DNA of 30,261 nucleotides from CBDUVZ01 sp965370805 (GTDB taxonomy: Bacteria; Hydrothermota; Tepidihabitantia; Tepidihabitantales; Tepidihabitantaceae): positions 1 through 30,261 of the forward strand of contig CBDUVZ010000021.1 in the NCBI GenBank assembly GCA_965370805.1, given 5' to 3'. The notes under the pieces were generated by a model. It had not been told where the DNA came from and did no database searches. It saw only the letters and a list, made by a program, of their open reading frames with translations. Both the position numbers and the translations under genes were made by a program. Within the stretch, counting starts at the first letter, position 1. Each line of letters begins with the position of its first letter. Below, in pieces: positions 1-7,129 of the stretch.

Positions 1-44
1 AGCACTACGGATGCGCTCGACAAAGCCTCATCCACAACATTTGA

Positions 45-1271
45 CAATATCTCGACAACCGGATCAAGGCACTGGTGGCAACAACGGCGCTCGGGATGGG
101 CTACGACAAACCCGACCTCGGATTCGTCGTTCACTATCAGGCCCCGGGTTCGATCATTGCCTACTACCAGCAGGTAGGCCGGGCCGGACGGGCGATTGAT
201 TGCGCATTCGGGGTGCTGCTGTCAGGTCGAGAGGACGAGGAGATTCACGAGTTCTTCCGTCGCGGCGCTTTCCCGGATGAAGGCCACGTGAATGCAATCC
301 TGGAATTGCTGGCTGCAAGCGACGGGCTCACCGAACGCCAGATTGAGAAGTCAGTGAACCTGCGCATGGGCCAGATAGAGAAGGTCGTGAAGTTTCTGTC
401 GGTTGACAGCCCGGCGCCGGTCATCAGGGATGCCGGCCTCTGGAAGCGAACTCCGGTGGACTACCGGATGGATCGCGAACACATCCAGCGATTGACCCGG
501 CAACGGGTCGCGGAATGGCAAGAGGTGCAGGATTACATAAACAGCCGCGAGTGCCTGATGGTGTTCCTGGCGCGGGCGCTGGACGACGAAAACCCTCGCC
601 CGTGCGGCAGGTGTGCGCAGTGCATCGGCCATCCGGTGGTCGCCGAGGCCTACTCGCAGGCCAACGCGGTCGAAGCCGCTCGATTCCTCAAACAGTCCGA
701 ATTGCCTTTGACCTGCCGGAGACAGGTAGCGGCCGATGCGTTCCGGCAATATGGATTCCACGGCAATCTTCCTGAGAACCTCCGGGCAGAAACCGGCCGG
801 GTTCTCTCTCGCTGGGGCGATTCCGGGTGGGGGCAACTCGTGGCCGAAGACAAGCATTCCGGACACTTCCGTAATGAACTGGCTTCCGCCCTGGTTGAAA
901 TGCTCCGCGACCGCTGGCAACCTGGCCCGATGCCGACCTGGGTGACGTGCGTTCCTTCGCTTGGCCGTCCGCACCTGGTTCCGGACCTTGCACAGCGTGT
1001 GGCAGACCTTCTCGGACTGCCGTTCGTGGCCGCAGTAACTAAAGTGCAAGCCAACGAACCCCAGAAGCTCCAGCAGAATCGTTTCCGCCAATGCGCCAAT
1101 CTCGACGGTGTGTTCGAGGTCAGCGATGATGTCCGGGACGGACCCGTCCTGCTGGTGGACGATATAGTTGATTCGACCTGGACCATGACGGTCGTGTCGG
1201 CTCTCTTGCGACAAGCGGGGGCCGGCCCGGTCTTGCCGGTGGCGTTGGCGACCGCGAGCGGCAGGGGATGA
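45..1271 (+). CDS. RecQ-family DNA helicase with C-terminal phosphoribosyltransferase-like domain (5' incomplete)
   Basis: ATP-dependent 3'-5' DNA unwinding is expected from the RecQ family. The window opens inside the helicase core. Visible are motif V (VATTALGMGYDKPD), motif VI (YYQQVGRAGRA) and a RecQ zinc-binding arrangement with cysteines at about residues 160, 177, 180 and 183 counted from the GTG at 75. The last ~100 residues end in PVLLVDDIVDSTWTMT, which resembles the PRPP-binding loop of phosphoribosyltransferases, so this is the long RecQ type with a PRTase-like tail. Conserved sequence (LDNRIKAL) continues upstream of that GTG, but an in-frame TGA sits at 42-44 while the codons before it still align with RecQ motif IV. 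The gene is therefore either broken or carries a sequence error. It ends 1 nt before the DprA-like gene, so the two are probably co-translated. Confidence 0.85.
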   Translation, partial: QYLDNRIKALVATTALGMGYDKPDLGFVVHYQAPGSIIAYYQQVGRAGRAIDCAFGVLLSGREDEEIHEFFRRGAFPDEGHVNAILELLAASDGLTERQIEKSVNLRMGQIEKVVKFLSVDSPAPVIRDAGLWKRTPVDYRMDREHIQRLTRQRVAEWQEVQDYINSRECLMVFLARALDDENPRPCGRCAQCIGHPVVAEAYSQANAVEAARFLKQSELPLTCRRQVAADAFRQYGFHGNLPENLRAETGRVLSRWGDSGWGQLVAEDKHSGHFRNELASALVEMLRDRWQPGPMPTWVTCVPSLGRPHLVPDLAQRVADLLGLPFVAAVTKVQANEPQKLQQNRFRQCANLDGVFEVSDDVRDGPVLLVDDIVDSTWTMTVVSALLRQAGAGPVLPVALATASGRG

Positions 1272-1272
1272 G

Positions 1273-2601
1273 ATGAGCATCAGCAATCAGACCCAGGCGG
1301 TGTTGCTGTTGACCACGTATTTCGGTAAGCCGACAAAAAATGAGCCGAAACCGCTGTCACCGACGGAATGGGGACGATTCGCCCAATGGCTCAAAGACCA
1401 CGAAGTCCTTCCCGATGCGTTCCTGCAGCAAGACCCTGCCGGCGTCCTGGCCGGTTGGGTTGACCGCACGGTCACACCGGGGCGTATACAGCACCTGCTG
1501 GCCCGGGCGGGGGCGCTGGGCCTGGCCGCGGAGAAGTGGGAACGTGCCGGACTGTGGGTGTTGACCCGAGCCGACCCGGTCTATCCTGCGCGCCTCAAGA
1601 AACGACTCAAGACTGCCTCGCCGCCGGTGCTCTTCGGGTGCGGCAGGCGGAATCTGTTGAATCAGGGTGGTATCGCCATCGTCGGCTCGCGGTATCCGAA
1701 CGAACAGAATCTCGCCTTCACCAAACACTTGGGCAGCGAGGCGGCGCTGCAGGGCCTGTCCGTCGTTTCGGGCGGGGCACGAGGCGTTGACGAGGCCGCG
1801 ATGTCCGGCGCGCTGGAACGGGAAGGAACTGTCGTGGGCGTCCTGTCGAACAGCCTGCTCCGCGCAGCGACATCGGCTAAGTACCGCAAGGCATTGATGG
1901 CCGGAGATCTTGCGCTGGTTTCACCCTTCAACCCTGAAGCAGGGTTCGATGTGGGCAATGCCATGGCACGGAACAGGTACATCTACTGCCTGGCCGATAC
2001 GGCAATCGTGATTGCTGCCAGCAAAGAAAAAGGAGGTACGTGGAATGGCGCGACCGAGAACCTGAAGAAAGGCTGGGTGCCGCTCTGGGTCAAATCACAT
2101 CAGGACCCGGCTTCGGGTAACTCCGAACTGGTAAAGCGGGGCGCTCAATGGCTGCCTGATGGCGAGCTTCAGCTTTCCGCGCTATTCGCTCCGGACTTGG
2201 TGGAACCGGCGGACCGGCCGGCCGGCAGACCAGTTGACGTACTGACTCAGCAATCATCGGCATCAGACGGCTCAGTGGAATACCGGCCGGGATTGGGAAG
2301 CGCCGATCTGTCCGCGGCAGGCAAGGAAGGGCCGGACAGCCGGCACGGCTATGACCTTTTTCTCCGTCGGCTGGAGCTTCTTACCGCCAGGGCGCCTGTC
2401 ACACCGGAGCAACTGCTCAAATCCGTCGATGTCAGCAGATCGCAACTCAGCGACTGGCTGGGGCGAGCGGCAGGCGAAGGACACGCCAGGAAGCTGAGCA
2501 AGCCTCTGCGCTATCAGTGGAAGCCGCAGCAGTCTCGCCAGAGTTCGCTCTTTGACGACACCCAACCCGCGAGCGGGAAGCACAACGGAACCGGCCAATG
2601 A
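1273..2601 (+). CDS. dprA: DprA/Smf-like SLOG-fold protein
   Basis: DprA binds single-stranded DNA and loads RecA during transformation. The SLOG-type Rossmann fold also occurs in nucleotide-sensing conflict systems. The 442-residue product has IVGSR at 136-140 and SGGARGVDEAA at 166-176, the counterpart of the classical S-G-x-A-x-G-I-D signature, with GG replacing the usual G-x. A long N-terminal region (1-115) precedes the fold. The C-terminal ~90 residues look like a winged-helix end (VTPEQLLKSVDVSRSQLSDW), as in many DprA proteins. The ATG lies 1 nt after the helicase stop, so the two are a translationally coupled pair. No com genes are in view, which leaves a role other than competence open. 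Family call is firm; the role is inferred. Confidence 0.85.
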   Translation: MSISNQTQAVLLLTTYFGKPTKNEPKPLSPTEWGRFAQWLKDHEVLPDAFLQQDPAGVLAGWVDRTVTPGRIQHLLARAGALGLAAEKWERAGLWVLTRADPVYPARLKKRLKTASPPVLFGCGRRNLLNQGGIAIVGSRYPNEQNLAFTKHLGSEAALQGLSVVSGGARGVDEAAMSGALEREGTVVGVLSNSLLRAATSAKYRKALMAGDLALVSPFNPEAGFDVGNAMARNRYIYCLADTAIVIAASKEKGGTWNGATENLKKGWVPLWVKSHQDPASGNSELVKRGAQWLPDGELQLSALFAPDLVEPADRPAGRPVDVLTQQSSASDGSVEYRPGLGSADLSAAGKEGPDSRHGYDLFLRRLELLTARAPVTPEQLLKSVDVSRSQLSDWLGRAAGEGHARKLSKPLRYQWKPQQSRQSSLFDDTQPASGKHNGTGQ

Positions 2602-2637
2602 CCACCGTCCTCAAGCCCGACCTCGTTACTCCCGCGC

Positions 2638-2665
2638 TTGATTCGGCACCGGGCGGGGCTATATT
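2638..2665 (+). promoter_or_regulatory. promoter of the PIN toxin-antitoxin operon
   Basis: TTGATT (2638-2643), 16-bp spacer, TATATT (2660-2665). Transcription would start near 2672, leaving a short leader with GAGGTGA as ribosome site before the ATG at 2691. It has the spacing seen at most other promoters in this window. Confidence 0.6.
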
Positions 2666-2690
2666 GATTACAGAAGACGTGAGGTGAACG

Positions 2691-3044
2691 ATGAAGACAG
2701 TTGAAGAAGTAGTGGAATTGACAAAGAAGCTTCCTGAGAGGCTCCAAGAGGAAGTCCGGGACTTCGCCCGTTTTCTCGGAGAGAAGAGGGCGCGTCCGAC
2801 CCGTAAGAAACTGCGTCTGGACTGGGCCAGAGGCTTGAAGGACTTGCGCGACGAATACACCTCGGTCGAACTCCAACACAAGAGCCTCGACTGGTGGGTC
2901 GAGGCAGCGCTCGTCGGATGCTCGAACGCGGACGCGATACATCGTGGGCTGCAAGACGTCAGTCCGGGCCGAACCGTAACGCAAGACACCGGCCAGGACA
3001 CTGGAAGCAGACCCTCCAAGTCTTCCAAGAGCATCGGCACGTGA
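2691..3044 (+). CDS. DUF2281-like antitoxin (VapB-type) with unusual C-terminal tail
   Basis: Residues 1-70 (LPERLQEEVRDFARFL, then LDWARGLKDLRDEYTSVELQ and HKSLDWW) match the DUF2281 type of antitoxin, which is usually about 70-80 residues long and ends soon after the W-W. Here the frame runs on for another ~48 residues of Ser/Thr/Gly-rich sequence without recognisable homology. That tail may be decayed DNA of a lost partner gene. A good ribosome site (GAGGTGA) precedes the ATG. The stop TGA (3042-3044) overlaps the GTG of the PIN gene (3041), so translation is coupled. Expected role: neutralise a PIN ribonuclease and repress its own promoter. I see no clear DNA-binding fold in the sequence. 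Confidence 0.7.
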   Translation: MKTVEEVVELTKKLPERLQEEVRDFARFLGEKRARPTRKKLRLDWARGLKDLRDEYTSVELQHKSLDWWVEAALVGCSNADAIHRGLQDVSPGRTVTQDTGQDTGSRPSKSSKSIGT

Positions 3045-3544
3045 AGAGAGATAAGCTCTATCTTGAAACATCGGTCTTCGGATTCCACTTCGACCAGCAC
3101 GAGGTGAATCGCAGCAAGCGCGACATGACGCAGCGCCTGTTCGCCCAGGTCCGGGAGGGCATCTTCGATGGCTACTGTGGAGCCGCTGTCGTGCTTGAGT
3201 TGGAGAGGACGGAAGACGAACAACTCCGGAGCGCCATGTTCGACCTGCTGAGCGACTATGGTATCGAAGTCCTGAAGCTGGATTCCGACCTCCAATGCGA
3301 CGTGGCCCTGCTCGCGGAGGAATACGTAAACAAGGGCGCGATACCGGCGACCAAAGTTGATGATGCCGTGCACATCGCCACAATGGTTGTCCGGCCTGAA
3401 CTGGACATTCTGGTGACCTGGAACTGCCGCCACATCGCCAATCTGACCGTTGAGCGGAAGGTCAAAGCGCTCACCCTGGGCTGCGGCTATGAGTTCAACT
3501 TCCGAATCATGACACCGGAGGAGGTAATCGTTTATGAAGCGTGA
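3041..3544 (+). CDS. PIN-domain toxin (VapC-like ribonuclease)
   Basis: PIN-domain proteins are Mg2+-dependent ribonucleases, commonly the toxin of type II modules. Visible acidic positions are the start LYLETSVFGF (usually D/E-T-S/N), VLELERTED, the K-V-D-D-A-V-H-I-A core and the closing LVTWNCRHIAN. This is the PIN subgroup ending in TPEEVIVYE. I place the start at GTG 3041 because recognisable PIN sequence begins there (VKRDKLYLE) and the codon overlaps the upstream stop by 4 nt; a longer open frame upstream has no family resemblance. The last codons overlap the next small gene by 11 nt. Length 167 residues is normal for the family. Which neighbour is the cognate antitoxin cannot be decided from sequence. 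Confidence 0.8.
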   Translation: MKRDKLYLETSVFGFHFDQHEVNRSKRDMTQRLFAQVREGIFDGYCGAAVVLELERTEDEQLRSAMFDLLSDYGIEVLKLDSDLQCDVALLAEEYVNKGAIPATKVDDAVHIATMVVRPELDILVTWNCRHIANLTVERKVKALTLGCGYEFNFRIMTPEEVIVYEA

Positions 3545-3725
3545 CGAGGAACGCAAGCGGGACTGGCTGGAGGAAGTCTGGAGGGTCAAAGAGGAACTTG
3601 CAGTTGAGGCGAAGCGAATGGGCTTGCGGGAATACCTGGCATTCGCCGAGAAAGAGGCAGAGAAGATACTCAGAACCAGGTCCAAGCCAGCACCCCTTCT
3701 TGCGCGGGACAAGCAGTCCAGGTGA
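3534..3725 (+). CDS. small helical partner of PIN toxin (putative antitoxin)
   Basis: A 63-residue, highly charged, helix-prone product: KRDWLEEVWRVKEELAVEAK, then MGLREYLAFAEKEAEKIL. It starts inside the PIN gene (11-nt overlap), with a ribosome site (GGAGG) within the PIN coding sequence just upstream. Short helical proteins of this kind often follow this type of PIN gene, so a second antitoxin or modulator is plausible. That link is from general knowledge plus the overlap, not from a motif with known function. Confidence 0.6.
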   Translation: MKRDEERKRDWLEEVWRVKEELAVEAKRMGLREYLAFAEKEAEKILRTRSKPAPLLARDKQSR

Positions 3726-3735
3726 CCGACGACGC

Positions 3736-3819
3736 ATGATCCTGGTCAGCTTCGATGCCCACTTCGACAAGACCGAACGCGGCAGAAAGACGCCGGGTGA
3801 TATCCTCCAACCGCAATGA
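3736..3819 (+). pseudogene. PIN-domain C-terminal fragment (copy 1)
   Basis: Only the last ~28 codons of a VapC-like PIN gene remain: LVSFDAHFDKTERGRKTP then GDIL. They begin directly after the helical partner gene, and no PIN body precedes them. Nearly the same sequence recurs at 4129-4200 (copy 2). This is a relic left by duplication or deletion. Confidence 0.6.
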
Positions 3820-3965
3820 GAAGCATCGAAAGGCTCGTCACTCGACCCCTCGATTCCCTGAATCCTCAGTCCCTGTTTCTTCTCAACCCGCAGGCGAATT
3901 GGAGTAGAAGTTAGCCGTGGAAGATGATTCCAACCCAGCCCGCGGCCGGAGGCAAGAAAATCCTT

Positions 3966-3981
3966 TATTGTGTCCCCGGAA
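3966..3981. repeat. TGTCCCCGG word copy
   Basis: ATTGTGTCCCCGGAAA. A second copy lies at 4234-4248 (ATTATGTCCCCGGGA). Reverse-complement forms (GGGGACA) occur at 5163, 8077, 8103 and 8345. All are intergenic or sit at the edge of gene fragments. Confidence 0.55.
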
Positions 3982-4212
3982 ATCCCCGACCTCCTGGTGG
4001 ACACGGGTGTGCGCTACGTGAGCCTCGACTTCGCCGACCTGCTGACTGTGGCCAAAACGAGAGAACGTCTTCCTCTGGACTTCGACGACGCGTATAAGTA
4101 TGCCGCGGCAGAAAAGCACGGCCTTACCCTGGTCAGCTTCGACGCCCACCTCGACAAGACAGAACGCGGCAGAAAGACCCCGGCGGAAATACTGAATCAG
4201 ACACAAGCATGA
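3970..4212 (+). pseudogene. PIN-domain C-terminal fragment (copy 2)
   Basis: The frame encodes the second half of a VapC-like PIN protein: RYVSLDFADLL, LDFDDAYKYAAAEKHGLTLV, then SFDAHLDKTERGRKTPAEIL. The conserved D-F-D-D-A-Y and S-F-D positions are intact, but the N-terminal half carrying the first catalytic Asp is absent. The apparent first residues (MSPEIPDLL) are a read-through of a TGTCCCCGG repeat word at 3970, so the natural start has been lost. About 80 codons remain of the usual ~130. I treat it as a truncated toxin gene. Confidence 0.6.
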
Positions 4213-4336
4213 TGGTCCGCAAGGAATTCTTCATTATGTCCCCGGGATTTCCCAAACGGGTGGCGTCCCTATTTGTTCCCCAGAACGAAATCGCCCCACA
4301 AACTCGCCGGAAGGCGGTTGAAGAAGGAGATGGGAT

Positions 4337-4960
4337 ATGGCTTTGAGATTCGTGTGCGATTCCTGCGGGTGCGACATGATCACTACAAAGCGCCTTCATG
4401 CAGGTGAACCGGTCGTGTGCCCGAGCTGCGGCACGGAGTTGGCTGTTCCGTTAGACGCTTCCGAGGTGTGTATGTACTGCTACCAGCCGATCCCCGCATG
4501 CGGCGACGCCGTACCGGGCTCCGTGAAGTGCCCCCAGTGTGGCCGAGACAATCCTCCAGCTCAGGAACATGGCATCATTTTCTCAGTAGGACATGCCTCC
4601 GACGGCGGCAGTGGTCCGACGAAGAGGGCCAGAACCCAGAGGACCATTTACATGTCTCTGTTCACCTTTGCATTCGTGGCCGTGTTTGGGGGCATCATCT
4701 TGGCGGTCGTTTGGCCTTCGTTCGTACCTCCCGAACGCCCCGCTCCGGACACAACACCCATAATATGGGGGGCGCTCGTGCTCCACGACGTGTTGGTAGT
4801 CGCTGCCGTTATCTTTCTCCTCAAGGCCAGGAGAACTGCAGGGTGGTATCGAGCGGGGTCACTCCCCGATGCGCTCGTGGTTGTCTTGGCTTTCGTTCCC
4901 GTCATCTCTTGGATCATCTTGATATCTATCGACCGGAGCGTGCGCCGCAACCTCGGTTGA
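4337..4960 (+). CDS. zinc-ribbon membrane protein of unknown function
   Basis: I do not recognise a named family. The 207-residue product has two predicted zinc ribbons in the N-terminal 70 residues: C7/C10 with C28/C31, and C45/C48 with C65/C68. A Ser/Gly/Lys linker follows, then three hydrophobic segments at about 105-127, 142-162 and 176-198. The cysteine half is probably cytoplasmic, tethered to the inner membrane. A strong ribosome site (GAAGGAGAT) precedes the ATG. The gene is alone between PIN fragments and transposon DNA, so it may be cargo or a survivor of rearrangement. Similar zinc-ribbon/membrane layouts are common in poorly characterised envelope proteins; no enzymatic motif is visible. 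Confidence 0.75.
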   Translation: MALRFVCDSCGCDMITTKRLHAGEPVVCPSCGTELAVPLDASEVCMYCYQPIPACGDAVPGSVKCPQCGRDNPPAQEHGIIFSVGHASDGGSGPTKRARTQRTIYMSLFTFAFVAVFGGIILAVVWPSFVPPERPAPDTTPIIWGALVLHDVLVVAAVIFLLKARRTAGWYRAGSLPDALVVVLAFVPVISWIILISIDRSVRRNLG

Positions 4961-5216
4961 TGCCTGGAATTAAGGGGGAATTAAGGAATTACGGGGAGTG
5001 CGCCGAGAGAAGCTGATGATGGGAAACTCCGGGACACTGGGGCTGTTGAAAAACCGGGCTTCGACTGCTGTCAGGAAGCGGTAGCGCAGGCCGTGACCGG
5101 ATCGAAACCGAGTAGTCGGCAGAAAGCCGTGAACAGCCGCATCAGGACAGCAATGGTAATCCGGGGACACTTCCCATATTCCCAAGTAGCCAATAGACCA
5201 ACACTTCGTTTCAGCA
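4961..5216. other. gap upstream of the IS1380-like element
   Basis: No convincing gene. It contains a GGCTGTTGAAAAA stretch (5040-5052) of the kind found at transposon ends and a GGGGACAC word at 5163-5170. A short minus-strand open frame (5071-5280) is of uncertain reality and may be a transposase relic. The DNA looks like residue of earlier insertions. Confidence 0.4.
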
Positions 5217-5233
5217 CCCCGCAGTCCGAAGCG

Positions 5234-5253
5234 GTCAAGGGCGGCAGGGAAGC
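5234..5253 (+). repeat. 20-bp direct repeat near both sides of the IS1380-like element
   Basis: GTCAAGGGCGGCAGGGAAGC, matched at 8138-8157 by a copy differing at one base, in the same orientation. The left copy lies inside the proposed IS left end; the right copy lies ~58 bp beyond the right end. Confidence 0.5.
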
Positions 5254-5625
5254 CCTAGTCCCGATATAGAACTGTGACAAAGAAGGCTCCGCTCCATGTG
5301 TTACCTGCGTCTAATAGGTATGGAAGAGTTTCACCCATTGGGTGAAGAGAGGAGCAACCTTGTGAGCAATGACGGTATCGGACAAAGAACGCTTCCTTTC
5401 AAGCTCGGCGTAACCTCCGAGACCATCACCAGCCGGAGCGGTCTGGCCGTGTTCCATGAGGCGGCCTTGGCCTCCGGCGTCGTGGCGCAGATCCGAAAGC
5501 ACCTGCCCACACCATGTTCTAACCGCGGCATCCAGCCTGAGGAGTATGTCATGCCCCTGGCACTCATGCTCTCGGGCGGCGGCCGGACCATGGAGCACAT
5601 CCGCGAGATTAAGCAGGACACAGGT

Positions 5626-6897
5626 CTAAGAAGACTCTGCGGCTTTCGCCGTATACCCGGTGCCGATGCCATCGGCGTCTGGCTCAAGACGCCGTACCGT
5701 ATCGTGGGAATGCGGCGGGTCAACGAGTATCTGTGCCGGATGATTGTTGCCAAAAGCGGCGTCACCGACTTCACGCTCGACACCGATGCCACACTGATTG
5801 AGACTGAGAAGGGTGTGCCAAGGCACATCGTGACCCCCGGTTGAGGATTGGCGTGTGAGGAATTCTACCTTCGCCGCCAGGACCAAGTCAAGATCTATCA
5901 CCGGCAACATCAGAATCCCGGTGTCAATCTCCGAAGCGATTTCCACCAGTATCTCCCGCGGACTCTGGTCCCGCCGGTTGCAGTTCTTGCGGTCGCAATT
6001 GTACCACAGTTGATACCCGTTCGCCTTTCGGAAGAAGTCGTCCCGGTCGCAGAACCGTTCCACCTCCAGAAACTCAAACTCGATGGTGTTGTGGATCGTC
6101 TCCACCTCGGCGTTGTACGTCACATTCGGTATCCGCAGCCCGTTAATCTTTGCCCCAGCCAGTACCCGCTGGTATGAACTTGGCTCCTTCGCATTCCAGC
6201 TGCCGATATACTCGCTTCCCCCGTCGTAGCTCCAGGTGCCGCCCTCAAGTTTGACCTCGTGCCGCTTGTACCAGGCCACGAGTATTTCCGTAAACGCCGT
6301 GGAATGACTCAAGGACAGCTCATCCGCAAACCCCAGAAACATCATCCCGGTCCGCACGTCCCGATGGCTGTATTGATACCACGGCAGCTTCAGGTCCCGC
6401 GCCTGACTGTAGTACTGGGGTATGTCGTCCAGATGCTTGGTATCGTTGCAGGTCCGCTCTCCTGGTCGGTATCCGGCCTTCTCGGCACGCAAGTCGTTCC
6501 GCCGCTCACGCTTTCTCTTGCGTCGACTGTTCAGTCCCTGCTCCCGGCATATCCGCTCCATAGCCCCATGGCTGCACCCAGGTTCATAGTCGCGCACCAG
6601 CCGCTTGCAGCCATACCTCAGCAGCCGTTCCTTCAACTTGATGACCGCCGCCTCGGTCTTTGCATCGGTCTTGTGGGGAATGTGGTGCGGTGCCCGGCTC
6701 TGTTCTTCCAGACCCGCCGCACCAGACTGCTCATGCCGTCGGAGCCATTTCCTGACCGTATTCCTCGAGGCCCCGAAATATCGGGCCGTCGGTTTGATTC
6801 CGTCTTTCAGCGCCAGCATCACCATGTTATGCCGGACTTCGTATCGCAACTGCCGGTGCTTTCGCCTGATCGCAGAATAGTAAGCTATCGGTGGCAT
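5626..6897 (-). CDS. IS481-like DDE transposase (integrase core)
   Basis: Catalyses cut-and-join of its own IS. The N-terminal helix-turn-helix is around residues 25-55 (IKPTARYFGASRNTVRKWLR). A basic linker (RRKRKRERR) and an rve-type catalytic core follow, with the acidic residues in CNDTKHLDDI, WSYDGGSEY and NAEVETIHNTIEFEF. The ATG at 6897 has a GAGGAAA ribosome site. Within the IS the frame has no stop: at about residue 362 it crosses the IS end (5811) and reads ~60 codons antisense through the older transposase before stopping at 5626. The natural C-terminus is therefore unclear, and the last 60 residues are not native. Otherwise the gene looks intact and possibly active. Confidence 0.75.
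   Translation of the reverse strand: MPPIAYYSAIRRKHRQLRYEVRHNMVMLALKDGIKPTARYFGASRNTVRKWLRRHEQSGAAGLEEQSRAPHHIPHKTDAKTEAAVIKLKERLLRYGCKRLVRDYEPGCSHGAMERICREQGLNSRRKRKRERRNDLRAEKAGYRPGERTCNDTKHLDDIPQYYSQARDLKLPWYQYSHRDVRTGMMFLGFADELSLSHSTAFTEILVAWYKRHEVKLEGGTWSYDGGSEYIGSWNAKEPSSYQRVLAGAKINGLRIPNVTYNAEVETIHNTIEFEFLEVERFCDRDDFFRKANGYQLWYNCDRKNCNRRDQSPREILVEIASEIDTGILMLPVIDLDLVLAAKVEFLTRQSSTGGHDVPWHTLLSLNQCGIGVEREVGDAAFGNNHPAQILVDPPHSHDTVRRLEPDADGIGTGYTAKAAESS
5796..5810 (+). repeat. target-site duplication, left copy
   Basis: GATTGAGACTGAGAA, identical to 7115-7129. It encodes the IETE of the interrupted transposase on both sides, which identifies the pre-insertion sequence exactly. Confidence 0.8.
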
Positions 6898-7114
6898 CGT
6901 TTCCTCGCTATCGGCTCTTGTTTGTCATAAGACGACTATACCAACAAACACCGGAACTCCGTCACTCGACTTTCATGTCATTCGCCTGCGCCTGCGGACG
7001 GACCACGGCTTCATAGTTCGCAACACTCCCTTCAACGCCCGCCAGTTCTTCGGCGATATACCAACTGACCTTCTACTCCTCCTCAGGGGGTCACCATGTA
7101 CCTGGGTAAGAACC
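5811..7114 (-). mobile_element. IS481-like insertion sequence nested in the IS1380-like element
   Basis: A 1304-bp unit bounded by identical 15-bp copies of GATTGAGACTGAGAA. Its ends are imperfect inverted repeats: AGGCACATCGTGACCCCC at 5821-5838 against AGGTACATGGTGACCCCC read from 7103 back to 7086 (16 of 18), 10 and 11 bp inside the ends. A 15-bp duplication is at the long end of what IS481-type elements make. Its transposase is intact on the minus strand, so this insertion is the younger of the two. Confidence 0.75.
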
Positions 7115-7129
7115 GATTGAGACTGAGAA
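7115..7129 (+). repeat. target-site duplication, right copy
   Basis: GATTGAGACTGAGAA, identical to 5796-5810. The reading frame of the older transposase resumes here with IETEKATAKM. Confidence 0.8.

Noticed and set aside
351..1286. Long minus-strand open frame (311 codons) opposite the helicase
   Set aside because: Fully antisense to recognisable RecQ sequence; Arg/Pro-rich shadow typical of GC-rich DNA, with no family features.
2447..3712. 421-codon minus-strand frame across the PIN cassette
   Set aside because: The plus-strand frames carry clear PIN and antitoxin signatures with coupled starts; the minus frame shows only low-complexity Ser/Arg stretches.
5071..5280. Minus-strand 69-codon ORF left of the IS as a gene
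   Set aside because: No recognisable domain or ribosome site; it crosses the proposed IS left end, so more likely relic sequence.
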